Notes: generated by a model not told the origin, from the letters alone. A stretch of 64,000 bases of DNA from Utricularia gibba (GCA_002189035.1 NEEC01000021.1:558001-622000); one strand, 5' to 3'. Positions 47,984 through 60,442 are shown, counted from the stretch's first letter. A program made the numbers and translations.

Positions 47984-49977
47984 GATGCTCCATGTAAAAG
48001 TTGGAGATGCCTGTGAAAATTGTGGCTACGTGTGCTGATAGAGGGGCCTATGCATTTTGAGAACCATAAAAAGGGCACAACACACCTAAGAGTAGTTCAC
48101 GTAGTTCAGCATGTGGCACTTTCTTTGATAGTTGGTTATGAAACTTTTGCAAGTGAGCCTTAAAATTGAACAGAATTTGTCAAAAATTGCTTTTTTATCG
48201 TTTCAGCTACAATTGGCGATGGATAATCTGTGAGAAATATCATGCTAATGTTTGTTATTCATCAGCTTCACTTGATGATCTATGAGAACTTCTGGTTCAT
48301 TCCAGTGGAGTTTTTACTGTTCCCCACAATCCCTAGAGGAAATGCTTGATGATCTATGGCTTGTTATTCTGTATGCAAGCCATAGGCACTTCAATTATTA
48401 TCGATTACCATTGTATTGTGTCATCTTTTGATGCATCAGCTGTTTTAGCTTCCCTATGTGTTATATGTTATTATACTTTGGATTTCATTACCAACATCCC
48501 TTGCAAACAGGGTCTTTTGACACACCTCTTTTCTATTTAGGCCTGTGATTTGCCCTTCACAGAGGTATTCAGAAGCATTCGTAAACACGCACTATCGCAT
48601 TTTCATTCAGCACAACCTCAGCCATCATCTGGACGCTGGAGTTGCTTAAACTTGTACTCATCTCCTTTAAGAATCAGTCTGTCTCGTAGGACTTTTTTAT
48701 CCGACTTCAGGATTCTTAGATTCCGGATGTAGATGTTTCAAGGTGTCTTCTAAGACAGCATAAGCCCAGATTTTGGATACTCATTGATTTTCTTCTCAAG
48801 GTGTCTTGTGAAGACCTTGATCTTGATCTCAGCTATAAAAGTTGGCACTTTCGACCATTGAAAGCACCACCCAGAGTGCAATTTTCTTCTTCTACATTAT
48901 GAAAAGCGTTTGGTTTGAGCTCACGTTTTTGTTACAGGCTTAATGAATTGGTAGCTCCTCACACTATGATACTCATAATTACTTGATGTTGCAGGCAAAT
49001 GTCACGTAGAACAAATGGTGACCAACTACAGATTCATTGCTTCGCCTTCATCTGCAGGAACTTAGAAGACGAAGCATGAATGTTTTGCAAGCCAAAAGGC
49101 ATTCGGCGATTCTCACTTTCTGGTTTTGAGATCCACGGAAGCCTTGGGGCCTAGGCTTCTTGCTGAAGACTGCGTCTGATTACAACACCGTTACCACGAG
49201 CATGTGCCCGTTCGTTCTAAGTTTCAGGCTCTCGACCTTCATGAAGACCGGTTTCCGCAGGTTTTGGCTTGTTTGGTGCGGCGGGTTCGCTGCTTCGCTG
49301 ATTTGGCGTCGGAGATGAGATGAGAAGTTTCCGATGCCAGTACTTGCACAAAACGGATTTGATTTCGACACCTAATTTGAATATATCATCTGGCGCGGTC
49401 AAATTGATACTCTCTCAACTTTTGGGCCTCTTTCGTTTTCATTACGGGCCTATTCTTGGGAGTTCAGGCCCACACTGCTAGGGAGCCTTGACTGTTGCCC
49501 TTGCTACTACTATCAGGAATGGGCAGGAATTGCTACTAATGCTGGGGATCAACATGCACAAGTCTTCTATGAAGGGCCTTGCAGGTGTGTTTGTGTGACA
49601 TCTCAAAGCATTAAGGATCTGTTTGGTATCATTTTAAAAAATAACTTCAAAAAAAGTAAATTTTTATATTTAAAAAGCATTTCAATTTTGAAGCAAAAAT
49701 TCTTCAACTTTTCAAAAAAATTAAAACACTTCATTGTTTCAATTCAATGTGAAGCAGAAGTAATACATGTTTTGTTTAAGAATCACTTCTAGAAATATTT
49801 TGAAACTGGAATGTATCAAACAAACTTTAAATGCCTCATTTGATGTATAACACAACCAAGGTTGGTGATATGTTCATGACTACTTAGGTGTGAGATAGCG
49901 CTGGCTGCACAAGGGGAACTGCTGAAGCCCTTGTCCAGCTTTGAGACAGGTACTTTCTTTCTAGTAATCTAATGAAG
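47984..49977. other. NFD6-like 3' region and uncertain sequence up to the retrotransposon
   Basis: Bases 47984-49060 look like 3' UTR or alternative 3' exons of the NFD6-like gene: an acceptor near 49000 (TTGTTGCAG before GCAAATGTCACG) could join exon 2 and give a different C-terminus. Bases 49180-49420 carry overlapping short frames on both strands, with TGGGCC-type elements at 49420-49480, suggesting a minus-strand transcript start. Short exon-like blocks occur at 49500-49590 and 49885-49950. None is assigned to a family. Confidence 0.4.
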
Positions 49978-50569
49978 TGATGTGACCCTCTAATCTATAG
50001 AGATTAGCAACCCACAAAAAAGAGGTGATTTTGAAGCTTAGAAGAGAACCCATCCAAGTCTACCCTCAAGAGAATAAATCTCTTGCAACCAGACTTCGAA
50101 ACAAAGAAAATTAGGAGCCACACTTCAGAAAAGAGAGATTGATTGGAAGTGATAATCCTAGAACGCCACAAGCTCAAAGCTTGATAAGTTAAGAGTGTTC
50201 AAGCACTCAAAGGAGAGAGGAATCCTCACAAGATACATAAAATGACCAAAGATCCTGAATTAGTACATCTCTAGAGTATTTATACTCTAGAATTGGGCTC
50301 TAACATTACATAGTCCAAACTAAATGAAATAGAAAAGTCTAACAAGCTCAATGCTCTAAGTTAAGTCCATCTTCAAGTAGTTGAGCTCTTTTGATGGGAT
50401 GTCTTCAAGCCCATGTTTATTGAGTAGACCCTTAAGTGTATCTTCAACCATCTTTGTCTTGCTCCTAGTCATTGGTCCTGGTGGAATCATCTTTCTTTCT
50501 AATTTGTTCACTTGAACAAACTCCTCATCATTCTTCAAATACACTTCATTATCTTCCTGGAGCTCATCA
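49978..50569 (-). repeat. 3' LTR of the Gypsy element
   Basis: 592 bp, plus-strand ends TGATGTGACC and GAGCTCATCA. Adjacent internally to the polypurine tract, which marks it as the 3' LTR of the minus-oriented element. Lacks 12 bases (GATTCCAATGGT-type) present in the other LTR near 56530. A minus-strand frame inside it encodes a typical pol C-terminus (IPPGPMTRSKTK). Confidence 0.95.
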
Positions 50570-53500
50570 TCCCCCTTTCTTTAGGAAGATTCGTCCCTGA
50601 ATCTGTATCCATGTTGAAAAGAGACAAATCAGCAACATTGAAAGTTGAATGAACAGAATACTCACCTGGTAAATCTAGCTTGTACGCATTATCATTAACG
50701 CGCTCAACAACTTGGAAAGGGCCATCTCCACGAGGTAGAAGTTTGGACTTTCTCTTTGTGGGAAATCTCTCTTTCCTAAGATGAAGCCAAACCCAATCTC
50801 CAGGTTCAAATACAACTTTGCGTCTCCCCTTGTTTGCTGCTGATGCATACTTTGCATTGTTGCATTCAATCTGTTGTTTCACCTTTTCATGCAATCTTCT
50901 GATTGCATCTGCTCTCTTCTTGCCATCTAAACTAACTTTCTCATCACAAGGCAAAGGTAACATATCCAAAGGTGTAACAGGATTAAAACCATAAACGACT
51001 TCAAATGGAGATAATTTAGTAGTCAGATGCATGGTTCTATTGTAAGCAAACTCAACAAGTGGCAAACATTCCTCCCAAGTCTTAAGATTTGATCTAATTA
51101 TAATCCTAAGTAAGGTAGAAAGTGTGCGATTAGTTACCTCAGTTTGCCCATCGGTTTGAGGGTGACATGTTGTTGAGTATAACAGCTTAGTGCCAAGTTT
51201 ACTCCAAAGAACTCTCCAAAAGTGACTAAGAAACCTTGCATCTCGATCAGAGACAATAGTTAGGGGCATACCATGAAGTCTAACAACTTCCCTAAAGAAG
51301 AGATCAGCCACATGAGATGCATCATCAGTTTTATGGCAGGGAATAAAGTGTGTCATCTTTGAAAACCTGTCCACAACAACGAAAATTGAATCTCTACCCC
51401 TTTGGGTACGAGGTAAGCCTAAAACAAAGTCCATAGAAATGTCCACCCATGGTTGGGAAGGAGTAGGGAGTGGAGTATACAAACCATTAGGGGCAGTGGT
51501 TGATTTAGCCTTCCTACAAGAGATACATCTAGAACAAATTCTTTCAACATCCCTTCTCATGTGTGGCCAAAAGAAATGTTGGGTGAGAGTATCAAGAGTC
51601 TTTTTAACACCAAAATGTCCCATTAGTCCCCCACCATGAGCTTCTCTAACAATCAAATCACGTATGGAGCAAGAAGGAATGCACAGCCTATCTTTCCTAT
51701 AAAGAAAACCATCTTTCCTGAAGAATAGCCCAGATTTAGCAAGTTCACATGCCTTATAAATATCCCCAAAATCGTGATCATGAACATATAAGTCAATGAT
51801 GGAAGCAAATCCAAGAATTCTTGCATCAAGATTGGCTAAAAGAGTGTACCATCGAGATAAAGCATCAGCAACCACATTCTCCTTACCTTTCTTGTATTTG
51901 ATCACATATGGGAATGTGTCAATGAATTCCACCCACTTAGCATGTCTTCTATTCAGCTTTACTTGAGCCTTCAAATGTTTGAGAGACTCATGATCAGTGT
52001 GTATCACGAACTCCTTAGGCCATAAGTAGTGCTGCCATGTCTCCAAAGCTCTAACCAATGCATACAACTCTTTGTCATATGTTGGATAGTTGAGGGTGGC
52101 ACCATGAAGCTTCTCACTAAAATAAGCAAGTGGACGTCCCTTTTGCATCAACACAGCACCAATCCCTAAACCTGATGCATCACATTCAATTTCAAAAGTA
52201 TCAGAAAAATTTGGAAGTGCTAGGAGAGGTGTTGAGCAAAGCTTATTCTTGAGTTGTTTGAAAGCATGTTCCTGCTCATCTCCCCAATGAAATGCATGAT
52301 TTTTCTTGATCAACTGGGTGAGGGGTGCTGCTATAGAACTGAAGTCCCTAACAAACCGTCTATAGAAACTTGCTAAACCATGAAAACTCCTAACTTCACC
52401 CACTGATGTAGGTGTTGGCCATTCTTTGATTGCTCTTACTTTCTCTTCATCCACAGCTACTCCTGCATTACTTACAACATATCCAAGAAAAGAGACACTA
52501 TTTGTGCAAAAGACACACTTTTTTATATTAGCAAACAACTTCTCTTTTCTAAGAGTATCTAACACATCTTTCAAATGCCCTACATGTTCCTCAATACTTT
52601 TACTATAGATCATAATATCATCAAAATAAACAACAACAAATCTACCTATAAAAGGCCTAAGAACGTGATTCATCAATCTCATAAAGGTGCTAGGAGCATT
52701 GGTTAACCCAAAAGGCATAACAACCCACTCATACAAACCAAACTTAGTTTTAAAAGCAGTTTTCCACTCATCACCTTCCTTCATTCTAATCTGATGATAT
52801 CCACTTCTCAAATCAATCTTACTAAAAACACAAGCACCATGCAATTCATCAAGCATATCTTCAAGTCTAGGGATAGGATGTCTATACTTGATTGTGATGT
52901 TGTTGATGGCGCGACAATCAGTGCACATCCACCAAGTTCCATTAGACTTTGGAACCAATAACACCGGCACCGAGCAAGGACTCATGCTCTCACGCACAAA
53001 TCCTTTAGACACCAATTCCTCAACTTGTTTTTGTATTTCCTTCGTCTCCTCTGGATTGGCTCGGTATGCTGGTCGGTTTGGGAGTTGTGCTCCAGGGACA
53101 AGGTCAATTTGATGCTCAATCCCTCTAAGGGGAGGTAAGCCTTGAAGCTCTTCTGGAAAAACATCTTCATATACCTGTAAGAGAGACACAACACAAGATG
53201 GAATGGATGAAGCATGGTTAGGTGAAGTAGGAACTTCATCCTTATATATGAGTAGAATGAATGGTTGCCTAGCATGAAGTAAGTGTCTAATCTCACTTGG
53301 CCTTGCTAATAGACTCTCATTCTTTCTCTCAATTCCTAAAACTCTCATGTTTTCACTCTCTGTTTTGTGCTCATTTTCATCCTTTTTTCCACTCAATTCC
53401 TTGCCATCTCTTCTTTTTTCTCCACTTTTTCGCATATTTTTTTCACTCATTTTCACTTCACTCATCTCTTCTCCCTTACGAACGACCACCTTGTGCTTTC

Positions 53501-55259
53501 CATTATCAGTATGAAGGCCTCTAGCATCATTCAGAATTCTGACTTGATCTTCATGTGCCTCCTTTGGAGATAATGGAGCAAGTGTGATGGAGCGTCCATT
53601 ATAATTGAAGGAATATTTGTTCTTGAAACCATCATGAAATGCTCTTCTATCATATTCCCAAGGTCTCCCAAGAAGAATATGGCTTGCATGCATAGGAACA
53701 ACATCACATAGGACTTCATCTTCATATCTCCCTATGGAAAACGTCACAAGCACTTGTTTGGTAACCTTTACCTCACTTCCTTCATTGAACCACTGCAGAT
53801 TGTAAGGCTTAGGATGCCTCACGGTGGGTAGTCCCAATTTCTCCACCAAGATGTTGCTAGCAACATTGGTGCAATTACCTCCATCAATAATCAGGCTGCA
53901 AACTTTCCTATTAACAAAGCATCGGGTTTGAAACAAGTTCTCCCTTTGCTCATCATTATCCTTCACCCCAATGTTAAGCGTCCTTCGAGTGACTAATACT
54001 TCTCCAGAAACAGGCAATTCATCCTCATCACTCACTTCAGCTTTTGTCTCCACTAGATCATCATCATCTTCACTAACAACTTCGCCATTACCCCTAATCA
54101 CCATTGCTCGTTTATTTGGGCATTCAGAAGCAATATGTCCAAGTCCCAAGCATTTGAAACATTTTATGTTTCTGGTAGTTCCCTTTGGAGGTGTTGTTCG
54201 CTCCCCTTGCTTGGAACTTGATTGGATGTCGAATTTGAAGTGTTCCATGGATGACTTCCCTTTATTTCTCTCCATCATCTCATTGGTGCCCCCAAATTTC
54301 GAACCAGAAGTCCTCTTGTTGAAATCTCTTGCGAAACTCTTGCTAGATAGTTGTTTCTCAACCTTTGTGGCCATATGAATCATGTCCTCCATCTCAATGT
54401 AGTGATGAAGCTCCACAATATTTGCAATCTCCTTATTCATCCCATGAAGAAACCTAGCCATAGTTGCTTCTCTATCTTCCTGAACATGAGCTCTAATCAT
54501 TAAAATCTCCATTTCCTGCCAATATTCCTCCACTGGCCTTGAGCCCTGCTTGAGATTTTGCAAACGTTGATAAACATCTCTTTGGTAATGGTTTGGAACA
54601 AACCGCCTCCTCATAACTCTTTTCATCTCAACCCAAGTGTGAATTGGTTCTTCAGAGTCAATCCTTCTTTTAGCCACCAATTGATCCCACCAAATGATAG
54701 CATACTCACTAAATTCCATGGAGGCCAATCTGATTTTCTTTTCGTCAGAGAAGGTGTTGCAATCAAAGACATGTTCTACTCTTGTTTCCCATTGGAGATA
54801 TGCATCTGGATCATTCTTTCCTTGAAATTGAGGTATCTTCATCTTGATGTTAACATCCTTTCCAATTCTTCCTCCGTCTCTTCTACCTCCCTGATCTCGA
54901 AATCTTCTTGTATCCCCATGCACAAAATCATTTTCACTATGTTCAATGTAGTCATCTTCTTCATCATTATTCAGGGTTCGATCTCTTCTTCCAACAGTCC
55001 TTGCACTTCGTTGATCACTTAAGTCATGTTCAGTGTTGATGCGTTGATGCAATTGACTACCTCAACCCCTTCCAGCAGCATAATTATCTTGTCTTCGTGC
55101 TCTTGCAACATTTTGCAAAGAATTTTCGTGTTCATCAAGCCTGACATTTATGTTTTCCAGAATGCGATGCAATCTAGTGAACTCCTGTTGCATAGCTTTC
55201 AAAGTGAACCTCCCATCCGGTGAGTCATCCTTTTCATGCTCACTTCTGGAATTTGACAT
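50535..55259 (-). pseudogene. Gypsy gag-pol polyprotein with one nonsense codon and a 3' frame slip
   Basis: A single long frame from ATG at 55259 (MSNSRSEHEKDD), broken once by TGA at 55062-55064 in a Gly-Arg-rich stretch of gag (likely an Arg codon CGA changed to TGA), then open to 50535. Domains in order: gag, CCHC knuckle [14 protein letters not shown], aspartic protease [12 protein letters not shown] (DGG in place of the usual D-S/T-G), reverse transcriptase with [11 protein letters not shown], RNase H with [14 protein letters not shown] and [12 protein letters not shown], and integrase with an H2C2 finger ([10 protein letters not shown]...CSRCISC) and D-D-E core ([17 protein letters not shown]). 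No chromodomain was seen. The end runs through the polypurine tract into the LTR and stops in a shifted frame. Confidence 0.93.
50570..50583 (-). other. Polypurine tract
   Basis: Minus strand reads AAAGAAAGGGGGA directly before the 3' LTR, the plus-strand priming site for reverse transcription. Confidence 0.85.
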
Positions 55260-56073
55260 CCTAAATACTGGACAAAAGAAAACGAGCAGCAAGGAAGAAA
55301 AGAGACTAAACTAAAAAGAACAAAGAAACACACACAAGATTTACCACTCAATACTCAAGCTTCAAGTCCTTGATGCACTCTTTAATGTCATCATGCTTGT
55401 TCTCATGGCATCTAACGAATTAATCACTTCCAGATTGGTATTGATTATAGTGTAATGATGGAGTTAGGTGAGGGTGGCAGTATTAATAGTCTCAAGATGG
55501 AGACAAAGGGAAGTGTTTAAATTAAATTGGTTGCTTGTTGGAATAGATAAATAGGAAGGATGGACAACAAGGTAAGAACAGATGAAATCAGATAATAGAG
55601 CACTACACACGAAATGTGTTGCTTGCTAAACTATAGAAATACAGGAATGGGCAATCAACAAAGAGAATAGTCAAATGGAAAGGTGGGGACACGTGAATGA
55701 CAGAGGATGGGAATTGAAGATAAGAAAAACAACAATAAAGTGGTTGGTTGGTGGAATGGGAAAAGTAGAGAGGTGGGCCACAATTTAAACATACATAATA
55801 ATGGATGATAGTGATGGGTAATGGATGTTCACCTTCACACTCCTTATCCTCTTGCACACTTGAAAATGATATTCAATGTGTTCTTGCTATTCAATTGACA
55901 CTCAATTTCGAGCTCTTCTTCAATCAACTTCCTGTGAACCTCCCTTTTTTTTTGTACTAAAGCCAAAAGTAATAAGGACTTGGCTTGAACGATTTTTTTT
56001 TTTTTTTTTTGAATAGCCAGGAATGGAAGAACTCAAACAAGAACTGGATAATAATAAGGATAAGAAACCCAAA

Positions 56074-56085
56074 GCTCTGATACCA
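56074..56085 (-). other. Primer-binding site for initiator tRNA-Met
   Basis: Minus strand reads TGGTATCAGAGC three bases inside the 5' LTR, matching the standard plant initiator methionine tRNA primer site. Confidence 0.92.
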
Positions 56086-56088
56086 AAA

Positions 56089-56692
56089 TGATGTGACCCT
56101 CTAATCTATAGAGATTAGCAACCCACAAAAAAGAGGTGATTTTGAAGCTTAGAAGAGAATCCACCCAAGTCTACCCTCAAGAGAATAAATCTCTTGCAAT
56201 CAGACTTCGAAACAAAGAAAATTAGGAGCCACACTTCAGAAAAGAGAGATTGATTGGAAGTGATAATCCTAGAACGCCACAAGCTCAAAGCTTGATAAGT
56301 TAAGAGTGTTCAAGCACTCAAAGGAGAGGGGAATCCTCACAAGATACATAAAATGACCAAAGATCCTGAATTAGTACATCTCTAGAGTATTTATACTCTA
56401 GAATTGGGCTCTAACATTACATAGTTCAAACTAAATGAAATAGAAAAGTCTAACAAGCCCAATGCTCTAAGTTAAGTCCATCTTCAAGTAGTTGAGCTCT
56501 TTTGATGGGATGTCTTCAAGCCCATGTTTGATTCCAATGGTATTGAGTAGACCCTTAAGTGTATCTTCAACCATCTTTGTTTTGCTCCTAGTCATTGGTC
56601 CTGGTGGAATTATCTTTCTTTCTAATTTGTTCACTTGAACAAACTACTCATCATTCTTCAAATACACTTCATTATCTTCCTGGGGCTCATCA
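56089..56692 (-). repeat. 5' LTR of the Gypsy element
   Basis: 604 bp, the promoter-bearing LTR for the minus-oriented element, next to the primer-binding site. Nearly identical to 49978-50569 apart from about ten substitutions and a 12-base insertion. The bases between this LTR and the gag ATG (55260-56073) are non-coding leader. Confidence 0.95.
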
Positions 56693-56697
56693 TGAAG

Positions 56698-57203
56698 TAC
56701 TGCAATGATATATTTTAGTGCATCCTAAACTTCATTCCACAACGCGACTCAAGGGAATGTTTGCTCTCATTTTGATTCATTTTCTACTTTCTAATTTTAC
56801 AGAGAATTAGAACTGACCTCCAAAGGCAGCAAAAACTTCACTTTCAGTTCACAAATTCATAGGGTAGAATACAAACAAACTGATGAAAGACAGATTTGAG
56901 AGCAAGTCCTGAATAGTTCAATGGCTGTCAAGTTTCAGACTAAATGTTATGTATTTATACACAGGCTAAGAAGGATACTGTTACATCAGCACAGAATGGA
57001 TGAAAGTGAAGCAGTGCTTCAGCTTTATCATTTCCATGGCGCTGTCATGGATTTCTGTAGTAGAACTATAAGCCTACAAAGGAATTCTGGTCCAACCATG
57101 CATTTGCATCCTCTTGAGTGTAACTCAAGCATGGCGCATTACAACTACCATGACTAATGAGAAAGTTATACACTACCAACCTGATGGAAGGAGTGAAGAA
57201 GTA
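56698..57203. other. ADA2b 3' flank
   Basis: Non-coding sequence between the retrotransposon target duplication and the ADA2b stop. Probably includes the ADA2b 3' UTR. No supported frame. Confidence 0.5.
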
Positions 57204-60200
57204 TCATGGCTGCTGCACAATTCCTTTTTTCAGCAGCATGTCGTAAACTCGGTCAACTTTACTAGGCTCAAGTTGGAAGAATGAGTGAGCTTCGGATTTC
57301 TTGGTGATGCCACCACTCATGATTTGTGTTGTCATGTCCTCTTGCATCTTCAGATAGAGATTGGGAGACAATTTCATCTCCCTACAGAGTTGCTTCTCCT
57401 GCACATCAATAGGTTAATCTGGAGATCTGCATCATGGATAAGAGCAACAATGCTTATACACCACATGCTTACATATTCAGATAGTAAATTGGCCCCAGAA
57501 TCGGACAGATTTTCAGGATCATTTTGTCCCAACAAGAGAGCTTGGCCTCCAGATGTTGGGGTGGGATATGCCCCTAATGATTCTGGATAAAAAGGTAAGA
57601 GACTATCTTGGCTGCTGAGGATAGGCTGAGTGCTATCATTTGGATGAGTAGCGTTCACAGATTTTCTCCTCTTCTGCTCAAGATACCTATCTGCATCAGC
57701 AGCCGATCGACATCCCATGGCTCGAGCTTCCTAAAAGATTTCAACAAGAAGTGTAACAGCAAGAACACATAAAACCAAAAGCAGTTTTTTTGAACTGAGC
57801 AGACCTCAAGTTGTTGAATTCGTTTCTGAATCCTGTGCTCTGAGATAACAACTTTGATCAGTTCTTCATGGTCTGCTTTGGAATGGAAACGCATATAAAC
57901 GTCGTAACGCTGACATAGTTCCTTCTCCTCTCGTGATAAGTCCTTACGAAACTGACTAGGGAGCAGCAAATCTCTTTCTAAGATAAATTCCTTCCTCCGC
58001 TTCCTTTCATCAAGCCTGTCAACAGGAAGTAGGACAGAACAATTAGCTAATGACCGTGAGTACACTTCCCTGGACTTTCCAGTAGAACATACCGCTTTCC
58101 GTATATACAGAGGACTCTTAGTTTCAATTCACGCTCTTGTTCAGTATCATTTTCCTTGAACTCCATGTCGGCTAGCAACTGCTCGGCATCATTATCGTAT
58201 TCTGGATCAAATTCTTGCCTCTTTGGATTGTAACCACTTGAATCCACCATTGGGGTTTCAAGTCTTGCAGCTTTAGGCTTACTTCCATAAAACTTCGCCC
58301 AGATGCATTGTCTGAGAATTTTTCCACAGGCATGAACGGAATGCAGATGCGTAGCATCAAGAGAATCCAAAACAGAGCTTACCTTCCACTTTCTGAAGTT
58401 CTTCCTGATCTTTACTATGGAAATTGTTGGATGCTTTTTTGTTAACTTTGGCACCTAATGCATAGAGGACAAGTCAAATGCACATCTTGCATTCCAAGTT
58501 CTCATCAATGCTTATAGAGAGCAAAAATAAGATCTGTAGAGTGGATGATCATTTATTTCATTACCTGGCATTGAGGTGGCGGCTATGCGACTGGAGGGGC
58601 CATTCTTGTAAGTATCTTCAACCCTATAAGAAGCATGCTAGACATTAGAATGTATTTCATCATTGCATTGTTAAAGCATCATGACTCACTTGACTCTTGA
58701 TGGTGAAAATGGGGATTCCTCCTTTAGCTGAACCTCTGCTGGAAAAGGAGCAAAGAGGAAAATAAAATGCTAATGACTTTATGGTGTGAAAATATTGTAT
58801 AATCTGAGGAACACAGACAAGATGGAATTCTACTCTACTTCACATCCATTAATGCAGGAGTTTGGACAGTTATCAGCACCAACCTTTTTTGTCCTCAAGC
58901 TGACCCTTAGCCATAGCAAGAAGTTCTTTTCTATTTTTGCCGTTGGCATGCGTCATATCCTGGAAAGAAGAGCCCTCGTGGCACAACAGTACTGAAGATA
59001 GAGAACTAATTCTTGAAGTAACTGGAAATCATACCGGCAAAGGGAAGCAGGGAGAACTGAGGTAAGCAGCTCTGTAATGCTCTATACATGCTACCTTAGA
59101 TTTAGTGCCAACATGCTCGGCTACTTCCGCCCAATTTCCAACACCATACATCTCAATACCCTACAGTGATAATGAGTAGGAATTTAAAAATAAAAATAAG
59201 CCTGCACATAAATTTAGTAGTATAATGGATATCCTTTGTATACGAAAATTTCATGAATGAAAACACAGAAACCTCGAGGAGTAATATTTCTTCATCAGCA
59301 TTCCATTCAGGGCAAATGATTGGAAATGAGAGTATATCCTGCACAAATTGGATTTAAAGTAAATTCTCAGATTCAGCTTACCTTCTTCATGGTTAAAATG
59401 CTAGCACCTTATAGGATCAAAGCTACAGTTGATTCATAACAAAGCAATACATTCTCCAGAGAAAGCACTGACCATAACTCGATAGGGATGGCAACTTTTG
59501 TGGGGATGAACCTCAGCTCCAACTGAAAAGCATTCTATACAAAGGTCAAAATCAGAACACACAGCGCATTTTATGCGAGTCCTCCCTGAAATGTCTTTGT
59601 TGCAATAGTTACAATGATACAGTGCCCTCTTCCCCTCGCTGGACCCTTGACCTGATCATAGAGGAGTTGAAATATGTTACAAACCTTGACAAGATACAGA
59701 ATTCTTGTATAATGCTATCACACTCTTATCATATATGCTGCCTGGAATTCAGTGTTTTAGCGAAAAACGCCAAGCACCGTGCATTTTGATGGGCATTGTC
59801 CAATTTTTAAGACAAATCCAATCTCTTTTTCTTCTTGAAAAAAACTGTAGCAGTCGGAGAAACCAAGTCACCTGGTGTAGAAGAGTCCAGATTTTCTCCG
59901 CTCAATGCATTCTTTTTTCTCCTTGATCTGAAAATAGGAAGGCAGACACATCATTCAAAGGTTTCTTCGTACAACTAGTTTCAGCGAGAACTACAATGTA
60001 ACAATTTCTCCACCATTACACCAGAAAAAGAGCGCAAGCTGCTCAGCAACAGAAAAATATAACCAACTCTCACCCGCAATGTGGGGTCAGGAGCAAGGAT
60101 CATGTAAGTACTCAAACCAAATTGCACACAATACATACAATTTTGGAGAAGCCAAAGCATGACACAACAGATTTCATCATTCCCACTTCACAAGAACCAA

Positions 60201-60442
60201 CAAAACAATACGAACAATAAAATCCACAAAAAACCAACGAAATCAAAGTTACATTTTCAGAACTGAGCACTAACTCTACCATAAAACCCGAATCACGAAA
60301 GATCCTAATTTCCCCTAAAAAAGTAACCAAAAGATGAGATCTTTCAGAGATATTTGAACTCGAGAAAAACCCGCAAGAACGAAGAAATCAACCTTTGACT
60401 TGGATCTTCGTCGGCATGAAAATTTCCACGCGAACGACCCAT
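57204..60442 (-). CDS. ADA2B: Transcriptional adaptor ADA2b, with one frame slip
   Basis: Adaptor of the SAGA-type complex that binds and stimulates the GCN5 histone acetyltransferase. Thirteen exons: 60393-60442, 59872-59927, 59473-59651, 59273-59338, 59035-59160, 58884-58959, 58690-58738, 58565-58623, 58383-58454, 58093-58311, 57805-58015, 57473-57730, 57204-57398; about 538 residues if one missing base is allowed. Domains: ZZ zinc finger ([12 protein letters not shown]...[15 protein letters not shown], about 45-90), SANT/Myb ([21 protein letters not shown]), an ADA2 middle domain ([32 protein letters not shown]) and a C-terminal SWIRM domain ending [15 protein letters not shown]. The AGKNRKEL-like linker and KKAE...KVKVED favour ADA2b over ADA2a. 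In exon 10 the frame changes at the TTTT run (58289-58292): GRSF is read in one frame and YGSKPKAA in the next, joined by one added base. Confidence 0.92.

Larger units (their letters stand above)
49978..56692 (-). mobile_element. Full-length Ty3/Gypsy LTR retrotransposon
   Basis: A 6.7-kb element in minus orientation with two LTRs, primer-binding site, polypurine tract, gag-pol, and perfect 5-bp target duplication TGAAG at 49973-49977 and 56693-56697. By eye the LTRs differ at about ten substitutions plus one 12-base indel over about 592 aligned positions, so insertion is recent. Gene order protease, reverse transcriptase, RNase H, integrase is the Gypsy order. Gag carries one in-frame TGA, so this copy is probably not autonomous as it stands. 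Confidence 0.97.

Noticed and set aside
54558-55022. 154-codon plus-strand frame in the retrotransposon
   Set aside because: Antisense to gag in the Gypsy element; no independent signature.
55603-55857. 84-codon frame in the retrotransposon leader
   Set aside because: Lies in the non-coding region between primer-binding site and gag, with no similarity to known element proteins.
57655-58065. Separate minus-strand gene suggested by a 136-codon frame
   Set aside because: It is ADA2b exons 11 and 12 plus intron read-through, not a separate gene.
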